DNA of 64,000 nt from Paramarasmius palmivorus (Eukaryota; Basidiomycota; Agaricomycetes; Agaricales; Marasmiaceae): NCBI GenBank assembly GCA_037176845.1, contig JAYKXP010000096.1, positions 1 through 64,000 on the forward strand, read 5' to 3'. Position 1 is the first letter of the stretch; every line of letters begins with the position of its first letter. Of the stretch, positions 22,662 to 34,790 are shown piece by piece. Both the position numbers and the translations under genes were made by a program. The notes under the pieces were generated by a model. It was given only the letters and a program-made list of their open reading frames with translations. It was not told the origin of the DNA and searched no databases.

Positions 22662-23142
22662 AGAGGTCAATAGTTACGTTGAACTGCACCAATACTACTG
22701 GTCCCCCACTTTCCTTCGTATCGCGCACGCAGATGCACCACTAAAGCGGGACTCGTAGTTAACCAATATAGACACTGAATAATTCGTTCAGAACACGCCG
22801 AGACTCGCGTTTCATGTGCAGACCTAATATAAGAAAAATGAAATCAGACAAATATCTGGAATCCCTTGTCACACGTGCAATTCAGCAACGACCTTTAATC
22901 ACGGAAAACAACTACAACCAGCTACATCGACACCTTACACGACTATCTATACATCTACTCCACAAGACCAAACTCTCTCCCGTACAACTCCATAAACTCA
23001 TCAACTGAGAAGTACCTAATAGACTCATCCACGGGCATACGATCGAATTGCACCGATTCAGCTGGATGAATTCGTTCGTAAACACTGTGGATATGCCTGC
23101 AGACCAGGTTCAGCCTTGAAACCATAAATAACATAAGAAAAC
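22662..23142 (+). other. Short intergenic stretch with one possible 64-codon ORF
   Basis: The only frame of note is 22814-23008 on the plus strand, starting MCRPNIRKMKSDKYL and ending LSPVQLHKLIN. It is basic and likely helical. No homologue is recognised and no intron is needed. It may be a micro-gene or chance. Confidence 0.25.
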
Positions 23143-24020
23143 TTACTCGACCACCTGCTCCACTTCATCCCTGACAGAAGCAGGATCTATATCCTCGTCG
23201 CTCTGATATTCGACAAGCATAGATCCATACCAGGGTCGCGCGAGGCCACCGGATAATGCACCGAGCGCGTCTGAAAGGTATACGTTCAATGGCAATCGAA
23301 TGGTCGACAGTTGCTCATAATAAATGATGGCATAGTTTTCAGGAGGGTCCGTCAACATATACGTCTTGCGAAGAATGTCCAACCCTTCAAGCCCCAGATA
23401 CCGCGGATCCAAGAAGGGCGAGTAATTGTTCCTCCGGACAGCCTCTCTGTCGAGTCGCACTAGGCACGGCTGACCGTTAGCAGGTAAGAAAAGGAGGTCC
23501 TACGTTAAGATAAGTCACAAGCAGAGACATACGAATCCGTGCCACCAACCTTCCTGTTCCCAGTGTTAACTTCGCCTTGCATGATATCTTGAGTCCGACG
23601 TTGGGTGTGGGCCGTCTCCTAAGCGTCAGTAGACCGACGGTCAACACATGCTGAGGAAAGCAACAGCAAAACACTAACCACATTAGACGCAACGTTACGG
23701 TCAGAATCAGCTTCCTGTGCAACATGAAGGGCCAAAGAACGAGCTACAGTTGAAACGATCCCAGGCTGTGCCAAATCTCAGCTTCCAGTCCATGACGAAG
23801 GAACAGGCTACTTACCATCCGAAAAAGCGTTCTGAAAATACACTGAGCGATATACCGATCCAACGACTGGCTATATAGCCCAGCAATAAACTTTCAAGAA
23901 GAGCACTTAGCCCAGTTCCAAATTTCAGCCTGAGTAAAAGAGACCGATCAGTAAGGGCAAAGGATAAGAAACTGAGGAACTCACATCTTGGCTTATCGCA
24001 GAGCGTCGCGCTCAGAATGC
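23143..24020 (-). CDS. Spliced gene of family E (Agaricomycete family, unknown function)
   Basis: Exons read, in order, LDRYIAQCIFRTLFRM; PGIVSTVARSLALHVAQEAD; ETAHTQRRTQDIMQGEV; and EAVRRNNYSPFLDPRYL, running to DEVEQVVE. The final exon acceptor is GACTCGACAG at about 23450. The last exon holds GLARPWYGSMLVEY, resembling a PWYGNVLVLKY signature found in Agaricomycete proteins of unknown function. The 5' end is not resolved: an ATG exists at 24033, but it faces the presumed start of the next gene with only 2 bp between, so at least one of these starts is wrong. Confidence 0.45.
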
Positions 24021-24035
24021 GAAAAAAACGCATCT

Positions 24036-25776
24036 ATGCCTATAGAATTTTATCCGTGGATCAAACCACAACGGCGAGTGGTCAACATAAACAATCTAGA
24101 AGCAGCGCCAAACGTAGACGGTAACACCACAGCGGAGGGAATACCGTAAACAATACATACACTCTGACTCCATTGCAGGGCATGATGACGTTACAAATAG
24201 ATATTCGCGTCTGCAAACGGTAGAAGGCGATATAATCGTGGATTTCCGCCCCCTAGAAGGCTGGTGATTCTTGAAGTGACCGCATCCTAAGCCGAGTCTC
24301 CCCTGCAACCCAAATTGACCCTTAGGTCAAAAAGCTAATGCAGAGGTACTCAATCTCACGAGCGACACAGATCACCTCAGAGAAGGCGAACAGCAACCCT
24401 AGCCAGAGAGGGGTAGCAAAGGTGGAAAAAGCAATATCCCATTAGAAAGCAGAAAGAACACACGACAGAATCACTGACCAGGCAACACGTCGCGAAACAC
24501 CTAAGGGTTTGACCCCGATTCGCAGGAACAGCGACAAATTCCCGCTGTCACGCTTACTCGGCGCAACCAAAGATGAAACCAGCGAAGAAACCAGCGAAGA
24601 AACCAACGAAGAAACCAGCGAGGACACTAGGTGTGAAACTACGAAAGAAAAGATAGCACCAAACGCAGATCATACGGCACCAATACAGTAAGCGAATGAA
24701 CCCGATTACTTACCTAGAAATAGATCCTTCTCCTAAGCCGAGTGACCAGGAGGATGCGCCACTGCAACGACCCGCACTGAAATTTGAAAAGTAGCTCTTT
24801 GCGCCGCGAAAAGATCTAATACCACAAAACCAAGTCAGATCTCTAACGTCAAACCCTAAGTTACTGTTCCGCTCGGTTAATTCGCTCAAATGCGCCTCGC
24901 AACCACGAAACTCGATAGAGAAGGAGGGCACACACGCCTTCGATACCCGACGAAACCTCCTTACATCCAGGCACCAATGCAGTAGAAAAATAGCCGTCTC
25001 CGACGCCACGTATCGCCAGGTGATTGATCACCGAAAAGGAACCTGGTCCCTTTCTTTCTTTAGTCCCAGTAAGCGCCACTAGTGAATACCGACAACTCAC
25101 CTTATCCAATGTAGCGCCGAAAAGGAAAGATGCCATCCAGTACCAATTCATCTTTGTCTTCTGCCGGTATCCTAGACCGAACAGAACGAAACTTACAATA
25201 CAACTGTGCCATAACACCCGCACGAGACCCTGTTCACTGCCCGAAGGAAACAGAATCGAAATGACGAATCCTTATTAAAGACCAAAGATTCATCAGCTTC
25301 AACAAAAACAACAGCCCGAAGAATCAAAATGCAAGCAGGTAAGGAAACTCACCTTTCCACCAATACACCTTGTCACTGACGCCACTTCGACAGAATGCCT
25401 TCATATAGCACAGCTTCTCAACTCCCTTACACGCTCTCAACAACAAGCCGTGCGCATTGTAGTGGAAACACTGATCGCTTCCGGCAAGCATATCCATCAA
25501 CAGTCGTAAAATGATCTGACATATACCAATACAGGCGGCGTAGTAGACCATGTAGTGGAAATTCTCGAGAAAACCACTTTTATGTACGATCTTGTGTGTG
25601 ACGAGGGCGACGAAGAGAGCAACACCAGCCAGAACGGAGGAACAGATGCTGACGAAAACAGCGAAGGATCCGAGAATACCAACAGCGAGGAGGAAAGCTC
25701 TAGCTTGACGGAGGAATCTGACTCACAAGCAAGCGGGTGCTCGATGGACATCAGCGAAGAAGAACAGCCCGAATAG
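24036..25776 (+). CDS. Spliced gene with TSEE repeats and an acidic C-terminus (unknown, partly resolved)
   Basis: A plausible first exon reads MPIEFYPWIKPQRRVVNINN. A 55-nt intron leads to PYSRLQTVEGDIIVDFRPLEG. A later exon carries ITDQATRRETPKGLTPIRRN followed by four TSEE-type repeats. Further exons include PKRKDAIQYQFIFVF, then LHIAQLLNSLTRSQQQAVRI, a helix-like stretch. The last exon (from about 25550) reads VVDHVVEILEKTTFMYDLV and ends in a Glu/Ser-rich acidic tail to EEEQPE. I could not find one consistent set of splice sites for all exons, so start and internal joins are tentative. Function unknown; acidic tails of this kind are common in chromatin- or chaperone-associated proteins. 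Confidence 0.35.
24578..24625 (+). repeat. 12-bp coding minisatellite (TSEE x4)
   Basis: Four direct units of ACCAGCGAAGAA with slight variation (third AACGAAGAA, fourth AGCGAGGAC), in frame as Thr-Ser-Glu-Glu. Confidence 0.8.
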
Positions 25777-25877
25777 CCTTCCCATGTTAGATAGTAATAC
25801 GTAATATAGCACACGTGTCCCGTATACCACAAAACAAAACCGAAAAACATCTAAAGTTCCACCGATATCCGCAGACG

Positions 25878-27084
25878 ATGCATGTTTATCAAGTAAGACG
25901 ACACATTAGCGTCCACGCTACAATACTGATATCCGCGCAGACAACCAATGAAGCTCCAACGACAAGCACAGACGACGAACGACGCACCACTCAGCCCAAC
26001 AAACGTCAGCAAAAGCTACATGACACTCTAATCAGTGATATATGCAAGGAAGTTGTACGACAAGACGGGAAAGGGAAGAATACACACCTTCTGAGACTGG
26101 ATAAAAGCATCGGCGGAGAGTAAGTCGAGCATCAGCACGAAGTAACGACAACTAATCGACTCCAATGGGCTCAGATTGTATAGCACCTTCTACGAAGAGG
26201 TTCATATCTTGAACCGCCGCACACTATCACTCCTCCTACGCACATTCCTTGAACGCCCCTCCGCTGTCCGTTTACCAAAGACCCTCTACATCCGAATAGG
26301 ATGCACCATCTCCTCAATCCCGAAAAACACACATCCTGCTTCGCCACCAAACCCAGCCGTACCTTGCCGCCTTAGCGACAAAGACGCCTGCGAACACATA
26401 GAGATGCATGACGTACCTAAACTTTACACGCTTGCAACGCTATGTTCCGCAACTATCACCACGTTTATCCTCCACTCCAACCGCACTATGGACAACGCAT
26501 GGAACACAGAATTTCCTATCACCTTCACTCGAGTGATAGACGCCGAAGTACCCATCGAGATAGTAGGATACCGAGCGTGGGATGAGGTTTTCCCAAACGC
26601 TCAGCGGCTCCGAGTGGCAATCAACGGAGATGACACAGCGAGAATGTACTTGGACAGGCACAACTACCAATGCCTGGTACATCCACAGAAACTCCTTTTG
26701 TCGATGTCCTATGTCAACGATCGCACGCTAGAGGATATCCTCAACGTTCTCAGAGTACCGACAAACATATCCTGTGTGGGGATCGAGCGTGACAGGGGAT
26801 ACGGACAACCCTGTCCTCAAACGCATTTACAAGCATGTCTGGCAAACCACCGACTCACCCTAGTAATGTCCCCTGAAGGTCTGGATTCATTCACCCCACG
26901 GTGGAGATTATATACGCAAAGCCTTTCCTTCCGTGCGATACCAAACGTCGAAAAAGCGCTCGACGAGATGTTCACGCTGAACGACTGCGAAGGGAACGAA
27001 ATATGGGACAAGATGGAGGCACAAGTACGAAAGAAAGTGCTGCATCTACAGTCTATCATTTCATGGCGTACACAGTACACGTAG
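25878..27084 (+). CDS. F-box-like protein
   Basis: Three exons. The first begins MHVYQ (25878); after a GTAAGACG...GCGCAG intron comes TTNEAPTTSTDDERR up to LRLDKSIGGE. After a second (GTAAGTCG to GGCTCAG, ending about 26174) comes IVYSTFYEEVHILNRR, running to SWRTQYT. The layout of a short N-terminal module, a LYxxVxI-like strand, then a long leucine-patterned region is typical of Agaricomycete F-box-like proteins. The F-box itself is weak. Its last 90 codons lie inside the duplicated 8.39-kb unit, so an exact tail copy recurs at 35208. Substrate unknown. Confidence 0.55.
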
Positions 27085-27223
27085 CTCCCAGCAAACAATA
27101 TACCATTCCTTCATTCTACCAAAGACAATGCCGTATGAATTACCACCTCGACTCCAAACAGATATCATATACTAGAAGGCTTCAAGGTCGAAGAATACTG
27201 GCCCACCCTGTGAGTAACACGTC

Positions 27224-27881
27224 CTAAACAGCAACAATACACACACCCGAATTGGCACTATCCAACAGCTGAGCGCCATGCACAACCTGCACGCCTAAGT
27301 GCAAGGCCACGCCATTCAAAAGCCAGTTCAAGGTGTAAGTATCGTACAGAGCCGCCATAATATCGGCATGTACGTCACCCTCGAAGGACATGGCCCCCTG
27401 AAGCCGCACAACTTCCACCGCCCACAGACGAGAGGTCGAAATAGCACTAAGATCACGCTCGGGCGCAGATTCTCCAGGAGGACAGGCAGCAAGTCCACAC
27501 ACACGACCTCGTATGAATTCGTCCTCGACCGCGCTTCCCAATGTATCCAATACTATCGCGACATTGCGGCGGAAACGGGTCGACAGCAGGGGCACAGACG
27601 AGTGTACACGCTGAAAGTGTATCGGAAACTCCTAGTAGTAGATGTAAGCCCGACCAAAAGAATTGCACTAAAACAAAACGACCGACCGCGAAATTGCGAA
27701 GAAGAAGCAATTCCAGCTGAAAAGCCCTCGTGTTACCGAATGCACCACGTATGGATCCAAGGCGCCCATTGTTTTGTCGAGGATAAGCTTCGACGAGTCT
27801 GTTGAAGAACTCCTGATGAATCGGAATAGATATATGGAATAGGGTCTCCAACTCTTGGGCGTTCGGTGGGAGCTCAGACAT
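27224..27881 (-). CDS. Family P protein, copy 1 minus-strand member (unknown)
   Basis: Starts MSELPPNAQELETLF and reads PIHQEFFNRLVEAYPR. An intron of about 60-70 nt (ending CTACTAG) then joins LRNFAV to EFPIHFQRVHSSVPLLSTRFRRN and on to the stop. The same PxHxEFFNRxxxAYPR...LRNxAV...EFPIxxQR...RFRxN signature occurs in the plus-strand gene at 29671, so the two are paralogues pointing towards each other around the F-box-like gene. No known domain or catalytic motif. About 190 residues. Confidence 0.5.
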
Positions 27882-28272
27882 CGCAGACCAATGATGGAAA
27901 CGAGGTCAAATCACTCCATATAAATACCCAACCAACACCATCCACAAGGTCAGCCGAAAAGAACCCATTGTGACGGCTTGAAAAAGGTACAAAAAAGCCA
28001 CTACGCCTCTCGGAATAGCATCCACTGCACGCGAAAAGACGGACCCTACATACACAAATTCCGAGAAGCATGACAGGCCTGCAAGCGCAGGATCGCATCC
28101 AAAAGGGGTTGAACTCGATACACACCACCGACACGAAGTACTACACGAACTGCATACGTCGACGCTCTGCTCGCATACCGAGTTGCCAGCGAGCGGGAAC
28201 CATGCATACAGATACCGATCACTGGCATTCACAAAACCCAATCGGTCAACTGAGATTTTACATACACAGTAT

Positions 28273-29398
28273 CTACACTTGCACCAATGTCCCTTGCTCG
28301 GCATGAAACACCCTTCCCAACAGATCCCTGCCACGCAAAAACCTTTCAGCCTCCGCCCAAAATTGCTCATCAGACGGGCGATGCAAAATGACATGCGTAA
28401 GGTTACACAAATGCTCCAGCGTTGCTGGTCCTACGTATATAAACCGTGCAGGATCGCCGAAGACAGGAACAAAGAGCCTCGGATGAAAGGAAAGTGAAGC
28501 ATACAGGGAATGACGGGCATACATCCCTTCCGGTCGTAGGAGAGCAACAACAGATGCGCGACTCGGAGGAAGAATCCTTCGCAGAAAATACTGCACGTTT
28601 GACTCCCAGTCCCCTCCAGAAAGAGACACTGCTACATGCAACACCGTGTCAAGGTGGCGATAGTCGAAAGGTGAACCGTCCGCATCAGGAACGCCCCACA
28701 TGCACTGGATGCACAATCGCCTCAAAACAGGCCAATTCCGGGCCATCGACGCCAACGTAAGCCTACTGATCCTGCCCGTACTACGTATATCACACCCACG
28801 AAGACATTGGCGGAGACGTGAATGGAGCCGTATTGTGGAAAGGTCGTCCATAAGCGCATAATGAGGAGCCTCCAGCGTGTGTAGCATAGGAAATACGTTC
28901 GTCCTCAATGCGGACAGAATGTCCGGATGGACATTCACGCTTAGGACCAGGACACGCAGAGAAGGTGCCACGGCGGCCAAAACGGAAGGAATCTCGCGGG
29001 GATGAGCTATCATGGAAGGATAGTCTGTGTGTAAAAGTGGTGCATCCGAAAAGGTAAGACATAGACCCTCAACCATTGACGCTAACCGTGGGTTGGTGGT
29101 AACAGTGTAGTTGAACTGCGTAAGGCGGGAGGGGGTGGATATGCGAACCTTCTTGTATACAGAAGGAAGAAGGCTAAAGACAACACTTAATGACGGAGTA
29201 TAAGAACGTGAGAAGCAGATAAACGCACTCTTCGGCGTACTCCTTCGAAACCAGGAGTGCAGGAACGAAAAGATCTCCTTCGGCCCTCGTTTCTTCAATT
29301 ACAATCCGTAGAATCTGGACTGCAATCTCAAAGATTAAGGGAACCCCGGCTCGTCGTTGTCCTCGCTGAATGCGCCCAATTGCAGGGGTAGAGTCCAT
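28273..29398 (-). CDS. F-box-like / leucine-patterned protein, copy 1
   Basis: Starts MDSTPAIGRIQRGQRRAG at 29398. A 52-nt intron (GTGCGTTT to GTCTTTAG, ending near 29175) joins LVSKEYAED to LLPSVYKKVRIST. The result, VPLIFEIAVQILR...LLVSKEYAE...VYKKVRI followed by NPRLASMVEGLCL, is the classical start of Agaricomycete F-box-like proteins, with a degenerate leucine-rich remainder. About 370 residues. Presumed role: SKP1-cullin ubiquitin ligase adaptor of unknown target. Copy 2 at 36662-37787 keeps the same splice sites. Confidence 0.65.
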
Positions 29399-29670
29399 GA
29401 AGGTGTTCGAAACCCTATCATCGACACTGGGGTCATTTATAGACCTTAAGCACAGCCCGAATCCGTTGAAGTAAGACTTACACGATCCGTTTCAACACAT
29501 AACGCTAAAGGACGCACCTGCACCGAAGAAAACCTGACAGCGACACGTCCACCGAGAACAAACGTAGGAATCGGGTACCAAAAGCGCACGACGCACGTGG
29601 CTCATGCAGTGACAAGTTCTCGTGAGAACGGTCACAAGCCAAGGCTCAGATCGTATTCGAATTTCTCTCG

Positions 29671-30341
29671 ATGCCACTGTCGGCCGACCAATGGGCGGCC
29701 TTTCTCGAGACAGCAGTACCCGTTCATATAGAATTCTTCAACAGAGTCATCGACGCATACCCTCGAACGAACAACGGCCGACTAGATACACTGCTATCCA
29801 ACCCAGATACAGCAACAAGAGAGCCGGAGTTGTTCATACTCCGAAACATGGCGGTACAGAAACCTCGGTTACAACATACTCCTCCAGTAATGACCTTCTT
29901 CTTTCAGGAGTTCCCCATAGCCGTACAAAGAAACAGACCATCGAACCCCGTACTCAGCAGACGCTTCCGATCTAATCTACCTATCATAATCGACTCGAAG
30001 CTCTCTTTACCCTCAAGTCAACACGAGACTGCAGACATAATCAGCACCATGTGGTGCCCCAACGGTCCAAATGCAGATGCAGACGGAATACACACAACTA
30101 CACCCACCAACAACTCTGGGCAGCAGAATATGCGAGGGTCAATTCGCGTGTAGCATCAGCCAACAGGAACAGAAATGGGTCAAGTAGCTTGGAGATCGAC
30201 CTCGTTACACGAGAATGGCTAAGAACAGCCCTCTGCGGTCTCCTAGCATTGTCAGAGATGTCGGACGAAGATATAGAGGCGCAAGCAGACACCCGTAAGA
30301 GCCCCTTCAGCGCACCTCGTCACTGCCGTCACTGTCCCTAA
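29671..30341 (+). pseudogene. Family P protein, copy 1 plus-strand member, frameshifted
   Basis: Starts MPLSADQWAAFLETA and is collinear with the intact copy 2 gene at 38057. Around 30088-30095, copy 1 has 4 fewer nucleotides (CACACAACT against CATATGAACAACT in copy 2). The frame changes there: the first frame continues to an unrelated tail, while the homologous remainder (QLWAAEYARVNSRVASAN to the end) is in another frame. No GT/AG pair nearby restores it convincingly, so I call it broken. Confidence 0.6.
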
Positions 30342-30487
30342 CAATGCCTCCCTTACTTTTGCACCTTTCTCGTACCTAGTATACATACCCTTGTTTTAAG
30401 CGCACCTTTACAACCGAGCAATGTACCCGTTTTGACCAGTGGGCAATCATAGAATTACATTCCACAACCAGTAAAGCGCAGTCAGTA

Positions 30488-31301
30488 TTACTCTATCACG
30501 ATCCCCAACCTCTGCATGACCACCTCACATTCACGCCCCAGAATACCAGCCTTGACACGTCTCGAAACGTCATATACTACAGGACAAATCAGCGACATTA
30601 CGAGAAACAGAAAAGCTTGCCCACCAAAACGAAGGTCCCTGAGAGATACGATAACATCGAAATCCCTCACCAACGCGTCTTGAAGACTGCGTTTAAGACG
30701 AGAGATAGACCACTCATTGGCAAGGCAAAGCACCTCCATCAGATGCGAGCATACCCCACCTCGAACAATATCATCGCCAGTGCGTGACATCGCAGTAAAC
30801 CGATTGAAAACAGAGGATGGATCGTCCAAACGATAAACCAACTCTACAAAAATTCTGTCAGACCGAATACAGAGACAGAAAGGGAGCAACAAGGAAGGAA
30901 CAATATCACAATAAAGAACCAGCCTCACCCAAAACAGTTCCTACAACATCCCTGTTGTACCGCACAACGTTCACCTGAACGTAATCAAAATCACCATCAC
31001 CTCCCCTCGTGGCCCCTCGTGCTATACCCGAGAAATACCGACTAACGACGGACAAGAGCGATGCAGGGACCTCGTACTCGCAGTCCTCACCATTCACCAA
31101 GATCTGGAATTCCCATTCCCTTCCCCTCCTATAATGAAAGCGTGGCGGAGGTGGTACAGCGACTGCAAGCGGATCTATGCGACCACCGTCCATCAACTCG
31201 CCAGAATAACGATTGAGTGAAGTTGAGGATGCACGAAAGTCGGGCTGTGATTGGCGACCATAGAAAGAGTTAGTGATATCGAGCATCGGCACTTCGTCCA
31301 T
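30488..31301 (-). CDS. BTB/POZ-domain protein, copy 1
   Basis: Two exons, 30929-31301 and 30488-30843, joined across a GTGAGG...TTGTAG intron with matching phase, giving 242 residues. After a Pro/Gly-rich leader, EFQILVNGEDCEYEVPASLL, SRYFSGIARG and VVGTVLELVYRLDD follow the BTB order (beta strand, buried strand and helix, then the F..LLxYxYTG-like segment). CSHLMEVLCLANEWSISRL is the A/xANEW-type helix region. BTB proteins dimerise and often bring substrates to cullin-3 ligases or act in transcription. No second domain is seen. Copy 2: 38869-39682. Confidence 0.7.
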
Positions 31302-31645
31302 ACACCAAAACTCGCAATCAAACAGCCTTTATACAGCAATTGAGAACCGATATGCACATGCGTCGAAGCAACGACGCGTGTACCTCTGCCGAAGCCACCT
31401 TATCGGTAGCACAACTATGAAGAAACCGTAGCGGAAATCAAGAAAGAAAAAGGCACAAAGCTACCGAAATATATCCAAACGTAAAAGAACGAACTAAACA
31501 CCAACGCCACGAACGTACTCAAACACCCGAACCGAAGACTTCAAATCTACGATAGGAAAAGCACGAACGAAGTGCACAAAAGACCTTCCGACAAAGTAGG
31601 CTACATTACAAACAACCTATATCCACGGGACCCTTCAACGGATCC

Positions 31646-32143
31646 TCACTCGGAATCATACCCACACTCTTCACACTCCACGCATCCCCTATTGATCGCG
31701 CCACATCGGTCACATCTCCATCGTCGGCGCTCCCCCATCAAGATTTCTCTCTGAGCTTTCGTAGTAAACTCGGCAATGGGCACGTCCCAGTCATCGAGAT
31801 CCGTTACTTCCAACTGATTTACGACTTCATAAGCGCCGACTAGCGAAAGTAGTATCACTGAACAAGTACCAATTAGCCTACAACGAACGCGACTTACAAC
31901 TGTTGATCTTAGCTATGAGATCCTTCACGGCGTCGAACTGGCGCGGTAGCAAAGTAGCAAGAACTTCAGCTGTTCCCCAACAATAAGCAACATCAAAGAC
32001 GGAAGGCAACAATGGCACCCACAAATACGTTCAAAGTCTGCAACATCACCCATAGTCAACCACACGCTAGAGCCGGAGCTCGCATCGGTCTCAGGCGCGG
32101 TAGACGAAAGATTTGCGGTGTTTGCAGGTACAGAAGTAGACAT
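31646..32143 (-). CDS. Small protein with C-terminal RanBP2-type zinc finger, copy 1
   Basis: Starts MSTSVPANTANLSS at 32143. Introns GTATTTGTG...GGGAACAG and GTAAGTCG...TTGTTCAG join MGDVADFE, PEVLATLLPRQFDAVKDLI and LILLSLVGAYEVVNQLEV. The C-terminus reads RRRWRCDRCGAINRGCVECE and ECGYDSE: W-x-C-x2-C-x3-N-x5-C-x2-C, a textbook RanBP2-type finger. Such fingers bind ubiquitin or single-stranded RNA. About 125 residues. Copy 2: 40028-40524. Confidence 0.6.
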
Positions 32144-32356
32144 GGAGGTAGCAGACAGGAGAAAAAAAAACCAGTAGCATGAACCTTTTAAATACAACCC
32201 CCTCTACCAAACAGGAAAAAACAGACCAAAAACGGTTGAACACTCTAAGCTAACCCTTTGTCGGTATGCACCGCAATAAACACGTAACCTAAAAAGAAAG
32301 GCAAAGCCCTACTACACAAATGCAAAACCGAATGAGCAGAACTATCGCCAAGGGCG

Positions 32357-34308
32357 TCAGTCATATATGAACGGCGGCTCCCGAGAATCAGGAGAATGCC
32401 ACGTGCAAAAATAAACGCGCTGACGACCGCAGGCTACCACAACCAAGTCTCCGTCTTCATATCCCTCAGGCGGAACCCTAAACCTAACTCGACCAACCCA
32501 TGTCTCCCGCAAATCCACACGCAGATCTCCTAAATAATCAGAAAAATCCAAAACAAGGACGTCCTGGGGGGACATCGTGAGCTGGAAAAGAGCCAAGGCA
32601 GTGCTCCTAGACTGCAAGAACGTATGCGCAAACTTTCGAAGAAACCCGAGGTCAAATCGCAGCGGAAACGCTTCACCGTCTACAGTAAAAAGACACGGTG
32701 AACGCCAGCAAAACCAGACGAAGTCGGAGTCGAACGCACTTTTGCGAGCAACACCTATGTGAACACAATCCTTACCATGCCTCTCCTTCCAATGAGAACG
32801 ACGACACTGTTTAGAACAATAGGCCACACAATGACAACCGCCGCACAAGCGTGAAAGAGATGTGGACATGGGTACATCTTCCGCCTGATAACCAAAATCA
32901 ACACAGAACACAATACAACATATGCACTAAACACTTACCAGTCTAGTAGCAACAACACCGTTGCCCTCACACTTGCAAACACGGAGTCAAGCGGTGAGAA
33001 CGGTTTACAGAACAAGGGCCAGCAGCGACTCACCGATACATAAGAACAGAGGCGAAGAGACGCTTCGGAATAAGATGTACACTTGTAGCCGAAGCGAACC
33101 TCGTACACCGACGCAACCTCCTCGCACCAAGCCACCCACCCTTCCAACACACGAACCCGTCGAGGATCGTGCTTACGCATCTGCTTCCTCACCAGTCGCA
33201 GAATGGAAGGAGTCAACAAGTGAGGGATCAAACTGACCAGCAAGTCATCGCACTTCTTCAGAAGCGACGACGAATGGTCTACAGTGCAAGTGTGACGTGC
33301 TCGCGCTTTCTCCACCGACACGTAAGCGGAAATATCCATAACCGCCTGCAGAAGACCAGCTTTCAGCGCGTCCAACACCCAGCCTGATCCCTCCTGCATG
33401 GCAACAATGGGATGAACCACGCGGAGACACAACGATAACAACCTTCCCAGCACATCTAACTCCAAAGCGACAAGAACGGTAGTCGACCGAGTATCAACGC
33501 CTTCAAGTAACGCGAGGACGGTCCTCATGCAACGTGAAAACCACCTCGCAGCGTTGAAAGAACACAAGGACTGATCCATATATTCATGCATCTGCACGAC
33601 GACGAGTGCCAATGCATGAAGCTCTGCGGAGATGTCCAAGATGGGTCCCCCCAGTAAAAGGCGCACAAAGCGGCCCAACGCCTCGCGGAGGAATCCAAGT
33701 GGTGGTCGTACAACGAACAACCCCTCTAGGGTGGGGCGAACTCGATCCCTTTCAAACGAACAACTCTTCCAAAACGGATGAACAACGACGGCCACCACAG
33801 AAGCCAAGCTACTGTCCGAGACCAACAAGGCACCGTACAAGTACTGGATGCACAGTCGGCGAAAGTCAGCCGACAGCCTCAGAATACGAGCGACGGGAGA
33901 CAACGGGTAATGCTGGAGAAAAACGTAGACCAAGTCGAATACGGAGGTAAGCATCTTATCCACCCAACAAGTGGTAGTCAACGCCTGAGGCAAGGAGGTA
34001 GACCCGACAAATGTACCACTCCAAATATGGAGACCACGAAACCAGCGTACGAGGGACATCCAAGTTTGCTCGCCATCCATCCCAGGGAGATTCGAGTACT
34101 GATGAAGGTGCCCAAACGGATAAGGATGTAGATAAACAGTAAAGGCCTCCAAGGCCGCGACAACCTCTGTACATCTTGACACGACCGTCCACGGTTCATC
34201 TGCGGTACCAGGGACAGGAGCCGACAAGATCCGCTTGACAAGGTCCAACGTGAACGGATCACCCATACGTGCCAGAGTGGACATATTTTCAACCAGTTCG
34301 GAGGACAT
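32357..34308 (-). CDS. MYND zinc-finger protein, copy 1
   Basis: Start MSSELVENMSTLARMG at 34308. The long first exon has the helical, leucine-patterned sequence typical of Agaricomycete MYND proteins. Two small introns (GTGAGTCG...TTGCAAG and GTAAGTGTT...TTATCAG) flank an 11-codon exon. The splice creates C-x4-C (CSYVSC), followed by CGGC, YCSKQC and a final HGKDC: the complete C-x4-C, C-x2-C, C-x3-C, H-x3-C set. MYND fingers mediate protein-protein contacts in transcriptional repression. About 615 residues. Possible upstream exons to 34494 cannot be excluded. Copy 2: 40737-42687. Confidence 0.7.
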
Positions 34309-34790
34309 GCTACAAGAAACAGTTATCCCACCAATGACAAGATATGAAGATAACATACATACCTTTGCGACAGCAAGCGAACCAGTGAACGAAGTGGATA
34401 CGACGAAAGGTGCTCTGTTATAGCACCTTAGAAAACACCGATGCCGGCAATAACCAACTTGATCCATAGCAGGCAGTCCGTGCAAACCGCTCAAACGGCA
34501 TTACTTCGACCGAACACAGAACCTAAATCGAAAGCACATATCAGTATAGTCGTGCAAGCCAGACGGCACGCGGAACAAAGCTAGGAAGTAGAAGGAGAAA
34601 GCATATGATATTCAAATCAAGGAACAATACACCAAAACCAGCACTCCAGCGCCGACATTTCCGGCAAAATGGAATAGAGAACAAAAAACCAAAGGAAACC
34701 CACACATAACCGACACCGAGAGAACGTCATACCCTCGAGACACGAGCTTCTCCGGGAAACAAACTTCCAGTGTACACAAAAATACCTATC

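Noticed and set aside
24031..24038. Divergent genes with start codons 2 bp apart
   Set aside because: Physically implausible for two promoters. At least one gene must have an upstream exon or a different start, so the arrangement is not reported as a real overlap.
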